Assembly: GCA_026954325.1 (NCBI GenBank)
Contig: JAIXKK010000217.1
Location: 1-64,000 of the forward strand
Direction: 5' to 3'
Source: Bryobacterales bacterium
Lineage (GTDB): Bacteria > Acidobacteriota > Terriglobia > Bryobacterales > Bryobacteraceae
DNA: 64,000 bases
In this document: piece after piece, positions 8,232 through 15,988 of the stretch
Numbering within the stretch: position 1 is the first letter of the stretch
How the letters are laid out: each line of letters opens with the position of its first letter
Notes under the pieces: generated by a model
Databases searched by the model: none
Told to the model about the DNA's origin: nothing
What the model saw: only the letters and a program-made list of their open reading frames with translations
Program-made: the position numbers and the translations under genes

Positions 8232-8557
8232 TGCTTAGGTGGAAAATGTTCCTTTGGGGAATAATCGGAACGAACCGGCCGGTTGAGGACCGAACATTCC
8301 TCTTAGGTGGGCTAAGAGAAATAACCGGGAAAATTGTGGGCCAGATTACTTTTGTTCCAGTACTTCGTGTGGCAACGCTAACCAGTTTCGTAACCGGATA
8401 TTTCCCGGCACATGGCTCGCGCAGCAGGCGCCGGCGCGTTCTAGTACCGCGCACTTAGAACCTGCTACGAACAGACCTGGGACTCGCTTAAGTGCTATTC
8501 CTCTAACGTTTCCCCATCTCCGTGCCCTAAGCTCGAAGGTGACACGAGTCAAACATC
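8232..8557. other. 326-bp divergent intergenic region rich in short inverted repeats
   Basis: No gene is evident. It separates the HD-GYP gene (minus) from the sigma-54 activator (plus) and must hold both promoters. Visible structure: GGAA-N4-TTCC at 8241-8252; the perfect 12-bp palindrome AACCGGCCGGTT at 8273-8284; CTTAGGTGG at 8234-8242 repeated at 8302-8310, where it forms CTTAG-N5-CTAAG; and CCGGGAAA at 8325-8332 mirrored by TTTCCCGG at 8401-8408. I found no convincing -24/-12 (GG-N10-GC) element. Confidence 0.55.
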
Positions 8558-9550
8558 ATGAGGCCGGACCAGCACGAGTTTCTCGGAATGAAAGCCGTAT
8601 TCCGCAGCGAAAGCATGCGGCACGTGCTGGCAAAGCTACAGCGTTTCGCGCAATCGAACGCCACCGTCCTCATTGAAGGAGAGAGCGGAACGGGCAAGGA
8701 GATTCTCGCCCGCGCGGTCCACCACTTTTCGTTACGCCACATGCAGCCCTGGGTCGACGTCAGTTGCGCCGCCCTGCCCGAACACCTGGTGGAGAGCGAA
8801 CTCTTCGGGTATGAGAAAGGAGCTTTCAGCGGAGCCCATACCCGCAAGGAGGGACTCTTCGAACTCGCCACTGGGGGCACGCTGTTCCTCGATGAGATTG
8901 GCGAACTGGACGCGCGGATGCAAGTGAAGTTGCTTCGTATCCTCGACTGCGGCTCCTATTACCGCCTGGGTGGCACCCGCAAGGTGGAAACGAACGTGCG
9001 AGTGGTGGCCGCCACGAATCGGGACCTGGAAAGATCCGTGGCCGCCGGCGAATTTCGCAAAGACCTGTACCACCGCCTGGCGCAGTTACGGATTTCGGCG
9101 CCTCCGCTGCGGGAACGGAAAGAGGACATTCTTCCGCTGGCTGGTTTCTTTCTCGGGCAGTACAGCGCGAAATCGGGCTTCTCCTTTGAAGCGGAGCGCT
9201 GCCTGGAGGCTTACAACTGGCCTGGTAACGTGCGGGAATTGCGGAACGTGGTGATGAGCAGCGCGGTCATCTCCGAGAGCCACGTTGTGCAGGCTTCCGA
9301 TCTGCCGGCCGCCATTCACGGCGCCGCGGAGTGTGCAAGGCAGCGGCCCCCGTTCGCGATGGCCAGTGATCTCTGCAATCTTTCGGCCTATACGGCCGGA
9401 GCCATCGAATCGAGCGAGCGGCAACTCATCCTCAAGGTTCTCGGCGAAACGGAAGGACACCATGAAAAAGCCGCCCGCATCCTCGGCATCTCCTCGCGCA
9501 CGTTGAGCCGCCGCCTGAAATCCTATCAACTCAGCGAGAAAGCGTCCTGA
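8558..9550 (+). CDS. Sigma-54-dependent transcriptional activator (AAA+ plus Fis-type HTH)
   Basis: A 330-residue enhancer-binding-protein core. It has Walker A GESGTGKE (41-48), the sigma-54 contact loop GAFSGA (88-93, Ser in place of the usual Thr), Walker B LFLDE (109-113), the sensor/arginine-finger region ATNRDLERSVAAGEFRKDLYHRL, and a C-terminal Fis-like helix-turn-helix (HHEKAARILGISSRTLSRRL). There is no N-terminal receiver, GAF or PAS domain, so activity must be set by expression, oligomerisation or a partner. Its placement between the c-di-GMP enzyme and a PilZ gene suggests it controls genes responding to c-di-GMP, such as surface or motility genes. That is inference; no target promoter is visible here. 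Confidence 0.92.
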   Translation: MRPDQHEFLGMKAVFRSESMRHVLAKLQRFAQSNATVLIEGESGTGKEILARAVHHFSLRHMQPWVDVSCAALPEHLVESELFGYEKGAFSGAHTRKEGLFELATGGTLFLDEIGELDARMQVKLLRILDCGSYYRLGGTRKVETNVRVVAATNRDLERSVAAGEFRKDLYHRLAQLRISAPPLRERKEDILPLAGFFLGQYSAKSGFSFEAERCLEAYNWPGNVRELRNVVMSSAVISESHVVQASDLPAAIHGAAECARQRPPFAMASDLCNLSAYTAGAIESSERQLILKVLGETEGHHEKAARILGISSRTLSRRLKSYQLSEKAS

Positions 9551-9565
9551 GATACCATGACGGTC

Positions 9566-9862
9566 ATGGCTCAAAACCGCCGTAAAGAAGAGAGGGTGGC
9601 GGCGGCAGGTTCGGTATTGCTTCGCCGCCTCGGGTTGCCTCGCATGGAGGTGGCGGGCCAGCTACAGGATGAGTCCGCGAGCGGGTTCCGCGCGGCCTAC
9701 ACCGAAGGCATGCTCTCCTCGGGTGACGAAGTCGAATTTGTGGCCCCGCGCCGTAGCGGCAACGCCGTGGTTGTCTGGTCGCGCGTTTTCGGGCGTCAAA
9801 AGGAGGCCGGATTTCTCATCCGGCGCTTGCGCGAGGGAGAGGAAGCAGGCGCCGGAACATAG
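9566..9862 (+). CDS. PilZ-domain protein (c-di-GMP receptor)
   Basis: A 98-residue single-domain protein with the two PilZ signatures: RRKEER near the N-terminus (RxxxR) and DESASGFR about 30 residues later (D/NxSxxG). It should bind c-di-GMP and relay the signal by protein contact. ATG 9557 is also possible, but it lies inside a GATACCAT -10-like box whose last base is seven bases before ATG 9566, which favours a leaderless start at 9566. The 3' end overlaps the convergent YkgJ gene by 67 bases. Confidence 0.8.
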   Translation: MAQNRRKEERVAAAGSVLLRRLGLPRMEVAGQLQDESASGFRAAYTEGMLSSGDEVEFVAPRRSGNAVVVWSRVFGRQKEAGFLIRRLREGEEAGAGT

Positions 9863-10245
9863 GAGTCCGGAAACGCCTCCTTCATCCCGGCCGCAACCGC
9901 GACGGCGTCCGCGATTTGGATCAGCGGCCCTTTCCCGATCCCCGGACACGTTCGCGCAGTCCTGTTCCAGGATTGACGCGTCTCGACAATCTCCGGCCAG
10001 AAGGGATACAGGCGGCATTGCGTTGGTTTGGCAGGGTGGATCGCGCAGCCATCCGGACCGAGAAATGGACAGCGGCCTCCCCTTAACGCGCCGGCGCCGT
10101 CAGTGTAGGTGAAGACAAAAACTTCGGAAGTGATTCCGAGGAAAGCCGAGGCGCGCCGGATGTCTTCGGATGTGAGCCGTACTTCTCCCTCAGTCTCACA
10201 ACACGCCGTGCAGCCAGGCCGGCATTCGAAGTGGAACTGGTGCAT
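9796..10245 (-). CDS. YkgJ-family cysteine-cluster protein (putative Fe/Zn-binding)
   Basis: A 149-residue protein with the family's cysteine pattern: C-x3-C-x2-CC near residues 8-15 (CRPGCTACC), then CPFL, GCAIH and QCRLYPF, and a late Cys in RTCPG. The family is annotated as zinc- or iron-chelating and its function is unsettled; some members are thought to act on other proteins. The ATG at 10245 sits five bases after the stop of the amidohydrolase gene, so the two are probably co-transcribed. A second family member lies at 60583-61206. Confidence 0.85.
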   Translation of the reverse strand: MHQFHFECRPGCTACCETEGEVRLTSEDIRRASAFLGITSEVFVFTYTDGAGALRGGRCPFLGPDGCAIHPAKPTQCRLYPFWPEIVETRQSWNRTARTCPGIGKGPLIQIADAVAVAAGMKEAFPDSYVPAPASSPSRKRRMRNPASF

Positions 10246-10250
10246 CGGCG

Positions 10251-11162
10251 TCAGACGGGGATTTTCAGCAGCCGCGCGCCGTTTTCCCAGGTGATCTTCC
10301 GGAACAAGGCCGGCGAAGTAATCTGCTTCAGAGCGGTCAGCGTCTCGCGCGCGACGCATCTTCCTTTGATGAGCGGCTGTTGGGAACGTTGACCGGAGCC
10401 GTGCCCGTCACGGCAACTGCAATCGCTGCCGAACATCAGTTTGCCCTGATGCCGGCCGGCGAATCCCGCATAAAATTCCGGATCACGGCCGATGGCGTTA
10501 CGGCCCGAGTTCGCCGAAAGGTCCCCGTACAGGTTGGGGAAATCGGATAGCATGCGGTCCGTGAGGCCGCCGGGTTTTATCTTTCCCGCCGGGTAGGGAA
10601 CATCAGCGGGCACGTCCGCGCTGATATGCGACCAGAATGCATCCCCGTGGCCGATGAAAATCGTCTTCGGGTGGGCCTTGAGCATGGCGGGCAGATGATC
10701 GAAAGGAGTGTTGAATACCCCTTCACCGGCGAATTGCGGCACTTCCTGGAAGTGAATCAACACCGGAACGCGCATCTCCGCGGCCAGGTCATACAGACGC
10801 CGCATTTCCGGACCATCCACGGCAACGTGGAACTTCACCTCCCCGAATCCGAGAGCGCCGGCCTTGGCGGATTGCTTCAACTGTGCGAAAGCTTCAGGCT
10901 TGGTGATGTCCGCGCTCGAAAACCGGACAAACCGGCCGGGATGCCGCTGGACCGCCGCCTTCGCTTCTTCTTCCGCGGCGGTTCTCGTCAGCAGCACCGC
11001 CTTCGTGACGCCGCACCCGTCCAGGTGCTCGAGGTTGGCGCCGGGGCCGGGGCGAAAGTGGAAGTGGATGTCGAGTACCGGCGAACCCCAGGGCGAGGGG
11101 GGCGCCGCGGCGGACGCCGCGCCGGCAAGCGCGGTCTCGAGAAACTGCCTTCGATGCATCAT
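10251..11162 (-). CDS. Tat-exported TIM-barrel amidohydrolase
   Basis: A 303-residue protein starting MMHRRQFLETALAGAASAAAP, a twin-arginine-like signal (RRQFLE). The amidohydrolase-2 metal ligands are visible: DIHFHF (HxH), LIHFQE, FIGHGDAFW and the catalytic-type Asp in FGSDCS. It probably hydrolyses or decarboxylates a small carboxylated or cyclic compound in the periplasm; the substrate is unknown. ATG 11162 is chosen because the upstream in-frame TTG lies near a TATTCT -10-like box. The ykgJ gene follows directly. Confidence 0.8.
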   Translation of the reverse strand: MMHRRQFLETALAGAASAAAPPSPWGSPVLDIHFHFRPGPGANLEHLDGCGVTKAVLLTRTAAEEEAKAAVQRHPGRFVRFSSADITKPEAFAQLKQSAKAGALGFGEVKFHVAVDGPEMRRLYDLAAEMRVPVLIHFQEVPQFAGEGVFNTPFDHLPAMLKAHPKTIFIGHGDAFWSHISADVPADVPYPAGKIKPGGLTDRMLSDFPNLYGDLSANSGRNAIGRDPEFYAGFAGRHQGKLMFGSDCSCRDGHGSGQRSQQPLIKGRCVARETLTALKQITSPALFRKITWENGARLLKIPV

Positions 11163-11299
11163 GGGTGACTTCAAGAATATCGCGGCGGGCAGACGGCGGC
11201 GTCAAGGGCACTCCGCTATCATCAACCGCGAGGTGACGGCAATGCGTACTCGCATTCGACGGCGCGTGGCGCGCGCCATCGGAAGAAAACCCATTCAGG

Positions 11300-12472
11300 C
11301 TACGTGCGGCAGTGCTGGCTTTGCGCCGGAGCCTTATAGCGAACCGCCAGGTGCGGCGTCTCCATCCGCTTCCGCCCTTCGTACTTCGAGGTCAGACAGG
11401 CTTCCAGAATGCCGCTGACAAGCAGCGTCCGGTCCACCGGGTAGGGCGCGCGTCCCGTGGAAAACATCTCCTCCACCTTGCCTATCAGGCACGCGGAATA
11501 GGTGACGTTCGGCACGGGTGTGAGCAGAAATTGATTCGATTGGATTCCCAACCCCTTCACGCGCGCGGCGAAATTAAAATCAGCCACGGCGCCGTTGAGC
11601 ATCAGCAGCGTCGTCTTCAGTCCGTCGTTGTGCTCAATGAAATACGCGGCGGGGTTCTTCACCAGTTTGGGAAGTTCTCCGTTGCCCACCAGGTCTTGCG
11701 TCCGCCCGTCTTTCACGGTAAGCCCCTGCGGCGTGTCGCTGCGCGAGAGTGCGGCGGTCAGCAGGCGCTTTGACCAGCGGCCTTCGTCGCCAGCCTTCCA
11801 GACGGCATCGCCTTCGATCATCTGTACCGCCTTGACGCCCGTCTCCCCTCCCTTGCGGCGTTCAATCATGCATTGCATGGCCTCGAGGGCGTGGAAATCC
11901 ATCGGATCGCTGCCGCCTTCGCCCACCATCAGCGCGTCTTCGATCTCGCAGCCAAGCGGCAGTTCGATATCCGGCAGCCGCCACGTAACCGGAAGCGAGG
12001 AACCCGCCAGCATGGGGAACTTCAATTTGCGCGACTGGTCCACCATCCACTTTGCTTTTTCAAAGCTGTAGGAAAGGTGCTTGTCGTTATACACCGGAAC
12101 AGCCCGGCCGTCCTTCTCGAATACATCGACGCACTGCTTGAAGAATTCGTACCGCGGATAGAGGATCTGGCCTTTTTCGTTGCGCGGATAGTTGCCGTGT
12201 TCCCCAATGATGAGCACGGCGTCGACGGCAAGCTTATCGCCCCCGCAGCGCAGAGTTTCCGCGATGGTGGGGTACACCTGGAAGCCGAACTCCCTGGCGC
12301 GCGCCTCACTCTGATCGCCTTCGGGCTTCTGATCCACATAGAGGGAAACCACCTTCATGTCCGGCCGGCGCCACTTGCCCTTGTGCGGATACCCCACCAG
12401 GAAGCGGTCCCCCATGTGTTGGGCGTGCGAAAGATACCGGTAAATCGTTGTGATTATGGCTATGCGCTGCAT
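11300..12472 (-). CDS. Uncharacterised Gfo/Idh-like protein, cytoplasmic paralogue
   Basis: A 390-residue protein without a signal peptide, about half identical by eye to the product encoded immediately upstream (12473-13723). Shared blocks: SHAQHMGDRFL/SHGQHIIDRFL, LAVDAVLIIGEHGNYPRNEKGQ, YPRYEFF, NDKHLS, AGSSLPVTWR, AMQCMIERRKGGE and TPHLAVRY. The order of blocks, with a DKHLS step where sugar dehydrogenases have EKP, resembles a Gfo/Idh/MocA Rossmann domain. The GxGxxG nucleotide motif is absent, so it may not bind NAD. ATG 12472 directly abuts the upstream TAA. Function unknown. Confidence 0.7.
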   Translation of the reverse strand: MQRIAIITTIYRYLSHAQHMGDRFLVGYPHKGKWRRPDMKVVSLYVDQKPEGDQSEARAREFGFQVYPTIAETLRCGGDKLAVDAVLIIGEHGNYPRNEKGQILYPRYEFFKQCVDVFEKDGRAVPVYNDKHLSYSFEKAKWMVDQSRKLKFPMLAGSSLPVTWRLPDIELPLGCEIEDALMVGEGGSDPMDFHALEAMQCMIERRKGGETGVKAVQMIEGDAVWKAGDEGRWSKRLLTAALSRSDTPQGLTVKDGRTQDLVGNGELPKLVKNPAAYFIEHNDGLKTTLLMLNGAVADFNFAARVKGLGIQSNQFLLTPVPNVTYSACLIGKVEEMFSTGRAPYPVDRTLLVSGILEACLTSKYEGRKRMETPHLAVRYKAPAQSQHCRT

Positions 12473-13723
12473 TTACGTTCTCCAGAATGTGGATTCTTTG
12501 GTGGGCTGATAGCGGATGGCGAGATGCGGCGTGTCATAGCGCTTCTCACCGCGGTAGAGGCTTTCCACTCCGGCGGCGGTGAGCCCGGTGGTGAGCAGCG
12601 TGCGTTCCAGGGGATACGTGGGCTTCCCGGTGAGATACATCTTTTCCGCGTTATTGACAAGTGGGCTGAAGAAGTTGGCGAGCGTCGTACGCCCGTCGGG
12701 CATGGGAAGGTACATCTGCGTCGAGAAGATTTCACTCGTTCCTTCCAGGCGCGCCGAAAAGTTGAAATCCCGCACCAGTCCGTTCATCAGGAGCATGGTG
12801 CACATCAGTCCGTCGGCGTGGCGATAGCGGTAGGCAACCGGTTTGCGTACGATGCGCCGCATGTCCTCGAGTGTTGGAAAAATGTCGTTGAATCCCTCGC
12901 GCGCCGGAGTCAGCGTATGGCTGCGGCAAAGCGCGGCTTCCACAAGGTCGGCAGGCCAGACACCATCCTTGTGCGCCTTCCAGAAATTGTCGTCGCGATA
13001 CGCCTCCAGCCATTCGACGCCCACTTCCCCTCCCTTGCGCCGTTCCACCATGCACTGGATGGTTTCAAGGCCATGGAAATCGTAGCTGTCAACGCCGCCG
13101 TAGCAGATGCACATGGCCTCCCTGATGCGGGACCCGGACGGCATCTCGAGTGACGGCGTGCGCCAGGTGACGGGGAGACTCGATCCGGCCATGTAGGCGA
13201 ACTTCATCCTGCGCGAAGTGTCGTACATCTCCTTGGCCCAGTCCCAATTCCAGGAAAGATGCTTGTCGTTAAACATGGGAACAGAGCGTCCGCTCGACTC
13301 GAACACCTTCACCACCTGCTGGAAGAATTCGTAGCGGGGATACTTCGTCTGGCCCTTCTCGTTACGTGGGTAGTTGCCATGCTCGCCGACCACCATGACG
13401 CCGTCAACGGCGAGTTTGCCGCCGCCGAGCGTAAGGGCTTCGGCAATGCTCGAGGCGATCTTCACGGAGGGATGACGCTGCGCCCGCTCGGGCGAGAGGT
13501 CGCCCTTGGGGTGCTGGTCGACATACAGAGAAACAAGGTCCATGGGAGGGTGGTGGTGTTCGCCGTTCCACCCATAGCCGTCAAGAAAGCGGTCGATGAT
13601 GTGCTGGCCGTGAGACATGCGCCGGTATTCGGTAACGATGCCCGCGATCTTCGGCCGGCCGGCGCCGCGCGCGAGCGGGACATAGGCGGCCCCGGCCAGC
13701 AACTGCCTTCGCGTAATTTGCAT
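12473..13723 (-). CDS. Uncharacterised Gfo/Idh-like protein, Tat-exported paralogue
   Basis: A 416-residue protein beginning MQITRRQLLAGAAYVPLARGAG, a clear twin-arginine signal, then the same conserved blocks as its downstream neighbour. It is thus the exported member of a tandem pair. ATG 13723 is preferred over the in-frame ATG 13750, which would remove the clean Tat leader and overlap the divergent gene. A TATGTT -10-like box ends six bases before 13723, suggesting a leaderless message. I do not recognise a characterised homologue. Confidence 0.7.
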   Translation of the reverse strand: MQITRRQLLAGAAYVPLARGAGRPKIAGIVTEYRRMSHGQHIIDRFLDGYGWNGEHHHPPMDLVSLYVDQHPKGDLSPERAQRHPSVKIASSIAEALTLGGGKLAVDGVMVVGEHGNYPRNEKGQTKYPRYEFFQQVVKVFESSGRSVPMFNDKHLSWNWDWAKEMYDTSRRMKFAYMAGSSLPVTWRTPSLEMPSGSRIREAMCICYGGVDSYDFHGLETIQCMVERRKGGEVGVEWLEAYRDDNFWKAHKDGVWPADLVEAALCRSHTLTPAREGFNDIFPTLEDMRRIVRKPVAYRYRHADGLMCTMLLMNGLVRDFNFSARLEGTSEIFSTQMYLPMPDGRTTLANFFSPLVNNAEKMYLTGKPTYPLERTLLTTGLTAAGVESLYRGEKRYDTPHLAIRYQPTKESTFWRT

Positions 13724-13736
13724 AAAATCAACATAC
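13724..13736. promoter_or_regulatory. 13-bp divergent start-to-start gap with face-to-face -10 elements
   Basis: The start codons at 13723 (minus) and 13737 (plus) are 13 bases apart. On the plus strand TAAAAT (13723-13728) ends eight bases before ATG 13737. On the minus strand TATGTT (13735-13730) ends six bases before ATG 13723. Both genes could be transcribed as leaderless mRNAs from overlapping promoters whose -35 regions lie in each other's coding sequence. No good -35 hexamer is seen. Confidence 0.45.
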
Positions 13737-14939
13737 ATGAGTTGGACCATGCGATGGATGATGGCGTGCGCCCCCGCGTTGGCGGGCCTGCTGCTCGCCC
13801 AGGTGTCTGATCGAGCGCGTAGCCTGCATGAACGGGCGTTCGTCTTCGACGGGCACGTTCATGTCATTGACCGCCAGTTGTATCACGGCGGAGATATTGG
13901 AGAACGCGTGAGCGATGGCCAGTTTGATCTGCCGCGCGCCCGGGAAGGCGGCGTGGACGCCATGTTCTTTTCCATCTTCGTCACTGAAGATTATTATCCG
14001 CAGCGAATGGAGACCAAGCAGACGCTGCGGTTGATAGACCTCGCGCTGACACAGTTGGAAAAGAACCGGGACAAGATCGAACTGGCGCGCAACGCCACCG
14101 GGATCGAACGGATCCACCGCTCCGGCAAGATCGCGGCCGTGCTCGATCTCGAAGGCGGGTTCGATCTCGACGGAGACCTCGGCGTATTGCGCGACCTCTA
14201 CCGTCTGGGACTCCGCTCCGCGCAACTCTCCGCCCACAACTGGGCGAACAATTTTGCCGACTCCTGCTGCTCGCCGCCGAAGTGGCATGGCTTGAACGAG
14301 CGCGGCCGCGCCGTCGTGCGGGAAATGAACCGGCTTGGCATGGTGATCAATGTCTCGCACGCCTCCGACGAGACGCTCGAACAGACCATCGATCTGAGCA
14401 CCGATCCCGTCGTGGCGACTCACCATGGCCTGCGCAGCTTCGTGGACATTCCGCGCACCATGCCGGACAATCTGCTGAAAAAACTCGCGGCCAAGGGCGG
14501 CGTCATCGGCTTCCAGATCGGCAACGAGTTCCACAATCGCAAGGCCTTTGAATGGCGCACCCGGCACGCCGGGAAGCCCTTCTGGGACACCACCGAGATC
14601 AAGAACCGAACGACGCCGATGACCATCGAGGAGATCGACCGCAAAGTCGCTCCGCAGTTTCCCATGGTCGGCGTGAACATGCCTGAGGACATCAAGTACA
14701 CGCCGTACCAGTGGCTCGATGTCGTGGACAGGGCAATCCAACTGGTGGGAGAGGACCATGTAGCGCTGGGCTCGGATTTCGACGGCGGCCCGACTCCGCC
14801 CCGCGGGATGCGCGACATCCGCGACCTGCCGATGTTAACCGAAGCCATGCTGCGGCGCGGGTGGTCCGAGGAACGCATCCGGAAATTCCTCGGCGGGAAT
14901 CTGCTCCGCGTATTTCGCCGGATCACGGAGAAGAAGTAG
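13737..14939 (+). CDS. Membrane (renal-type) dipeptidase, peptidase family M19
   Basis: A protein of about 400 residues with a short N-terminal signal (MRWMMACAPALAGLLLAQV, if ATG 13749 is used). M19 landmarks are present: FDGHVHV near residue 37 (usual HxD, here HxH), LDLEGG with the bridging Glu, INVSHAS and THHGLRS supplying His ligands, and GSDFDGG. It cleaves dipeptides, often with D-amino acids, in the periplasm. The HxH in place of HxD at the first metal site is a departure from the canonical family. Possible starts are 13737, 13749, 13758 and 13761. Confidence 0.87.
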   Translation: MSWTMRWMMACAPALAGLLLAQVSDRARSLHERAFVFDGHVHVIDRQLYHGGDIGERVSDGQFDLPRAREGGVDAMFFSIFVTEDYYPQRMETKQTLRLIDLALTQLEKNRDKIELARNATGIERIHRSGKIAAVLDLEGGFDLDGDLGVLRDLYRLGLRSAQLSAHNWANNFADSCCSPPKWHGLNERGRAVVREMNRLGMVINVSHASDETLEQTIDLSTDPVVATHHGLRSFVDIPRTMPDNLLKKLAAKGGVIGFQIGNEFHNRKAFEWRTRHAGKPFWDTTEIKNRTTPMTIEEIDRKVAPQFPMVGVNMPEDIKYTPYQWLDVVDRAIQLVGEDHVALGSDFDGGPTPPRGMRDIRDLPMLTEAMLRRGWSEERIRKFLGGNLLRVFRRITEKK

Positions 14940-14944
14940 GATCT

Positions 14945-15901
14945 TCAGGAACTGCCGATCAGCACGCCGGTGAGAAACACGAGCACTCCTCCCAGCCCCA
15001 CCTGAAGCGCCGCGGAAAGCGGCGGAGTCTCCATGTACCGGTGGCGAATCCAGGAAATCACGCCGAGTTCCACGATCACTACCAGCACGGCGGCGATCAA
15101 CGCCACACGGAAATCCGGCAGGAGGAACGGCAGCGTATGGCCTATCCCTCCAATGGCCGTCATCAGGCCGCAGATCAATCCCCGCATCCACGGATACCCT
15201 CGCCCCGTGAGACTGCCGTCGTCGGATAGGGCTTCGGCAAAACCCATGCTGATTCCCGCTCCCAGAGATGCCGCCAATCCCACCGCAAACGCATCCCGGC
15301 TGCTCCGCGTGGCGAGGGCGGCGGCGAACACCGGCGCCAGCGTGGACACCGAACCGTCCATCAGTCCGGCGAGCCCGGGCTGCACGATCCGAAGCACGAA
15401 AAGCCGCCGGTTTGCCTCGTCTTCCGCCTTTCTTGCCTGCGGCTTCAGGTTGCGCCGCTCCAGTTCCTCCGCCCGGCTTTGATGGGAACGCTCCTCTTGC
15501 GCCAGGTCATCCAGAAGTTGGCGAATGTGCGCATCCTCCGTCCTCCTCGCTGCCTTCTCATAGAACCGCCGCGTCTCCACCTCCATCGCGATTGCCTGGT
15601 TGCGTACCGTCTCGAGTCCGAGCGGGCGCACCAGCCAGACCGGCGTACGGTGGACGAACCCTCTTACGTCCTGCCGCCGGAGCAGCGGGATGTGCTCTCC
15701 AAATTTTTCTCGAGACAGTTCGATGAGCCGCCGCCTGTGGCCCGATTCTTCCAAACGCATCCCGTCGAACACCGCCGCCGATGCGGAAAAATCCTGCCGC
15801 AGGCCTTCCGCGAAGTCCGCATAGACCCGTTCGTCCTCTTCCTCCAGCGAAATGGCCAGCGCGAGAATTTCCTTCTCCGAGAGACTGTCGAAGTTGCGCA
15901 T
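14945..15901 (-). CDS. mbfA: MbfA-type iron exporter: ferritin-like domain fused to VIT1/CCC1 membrane domain
   Basis: A 318-residue protein. Residues 1-160 form an erythrin/rubrerythrin-like four-helix iron site (SLEEEDERVYADF, RLEESGHRRRL, AMEVETRRFYEKAA, LAQEERSHQSRAEEL). Residues 170-318 carry VIT1-type helices with GLMDGSVSTLAPVF and SLGAGISMGFAEALSDDGS. Family members export iron and protect against iron and peroxide stress. It is divergent from a pirin gene, another iron protein, with 87 bases between starts. The minus strand has TGATAGCCT about 15 bases before the ATG as a candidate -10. Confidence 0.85.
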   Translation of the reverse strand: MRNFDSLSEKEILALAISLEEEDERVYADFAEGLRQDFSASAAVFDGMRLEESGHRRRLIELSREKFGEHIPLLRRQDVRGFVHRTPVWLVRPLGLETVRNQAIAMEVETRRFYEKAARRTEDAHIRQLLDDLAQEERSHQSRAEELERRNLKPQARKAEDEANRRLFVLRIVQPGLAGLMDGSVSTLAPVFAAALATRSSRDAFAVGLAASLGAGISMGFAEALSDDGSLTGRGYPWMRGLICGLMTAIGGIGHTLPFLLPDFRVALIAAVLVVIVELGVISWIRHRYMETPPLSAALQVGLGGVLVFLTGVLIGSS

Positions 15902-15988
15902 ATGCCTCTTGGATGCAGGCTATCAGATGCCGGCGTCAACGGATTCCATGTTCGATGCCCGGCATTCCGTCCTAAAGTGGTAAACGAC

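Noticed and set aside
8232..8557. A -24/-12 sigma-54 promoter in the gap next to the sigma-54 activator
   Set aside because: TGGCAACG at about 8371 looks like a -24 half, but no GC doublet or TTGC occurs at the right spacing.
15479..15988. A 170-codon extension upstream of pirin
   Set aside because: It lies over the antisense strand of mbfA and has no homology; pirin homology begins at about 15989.
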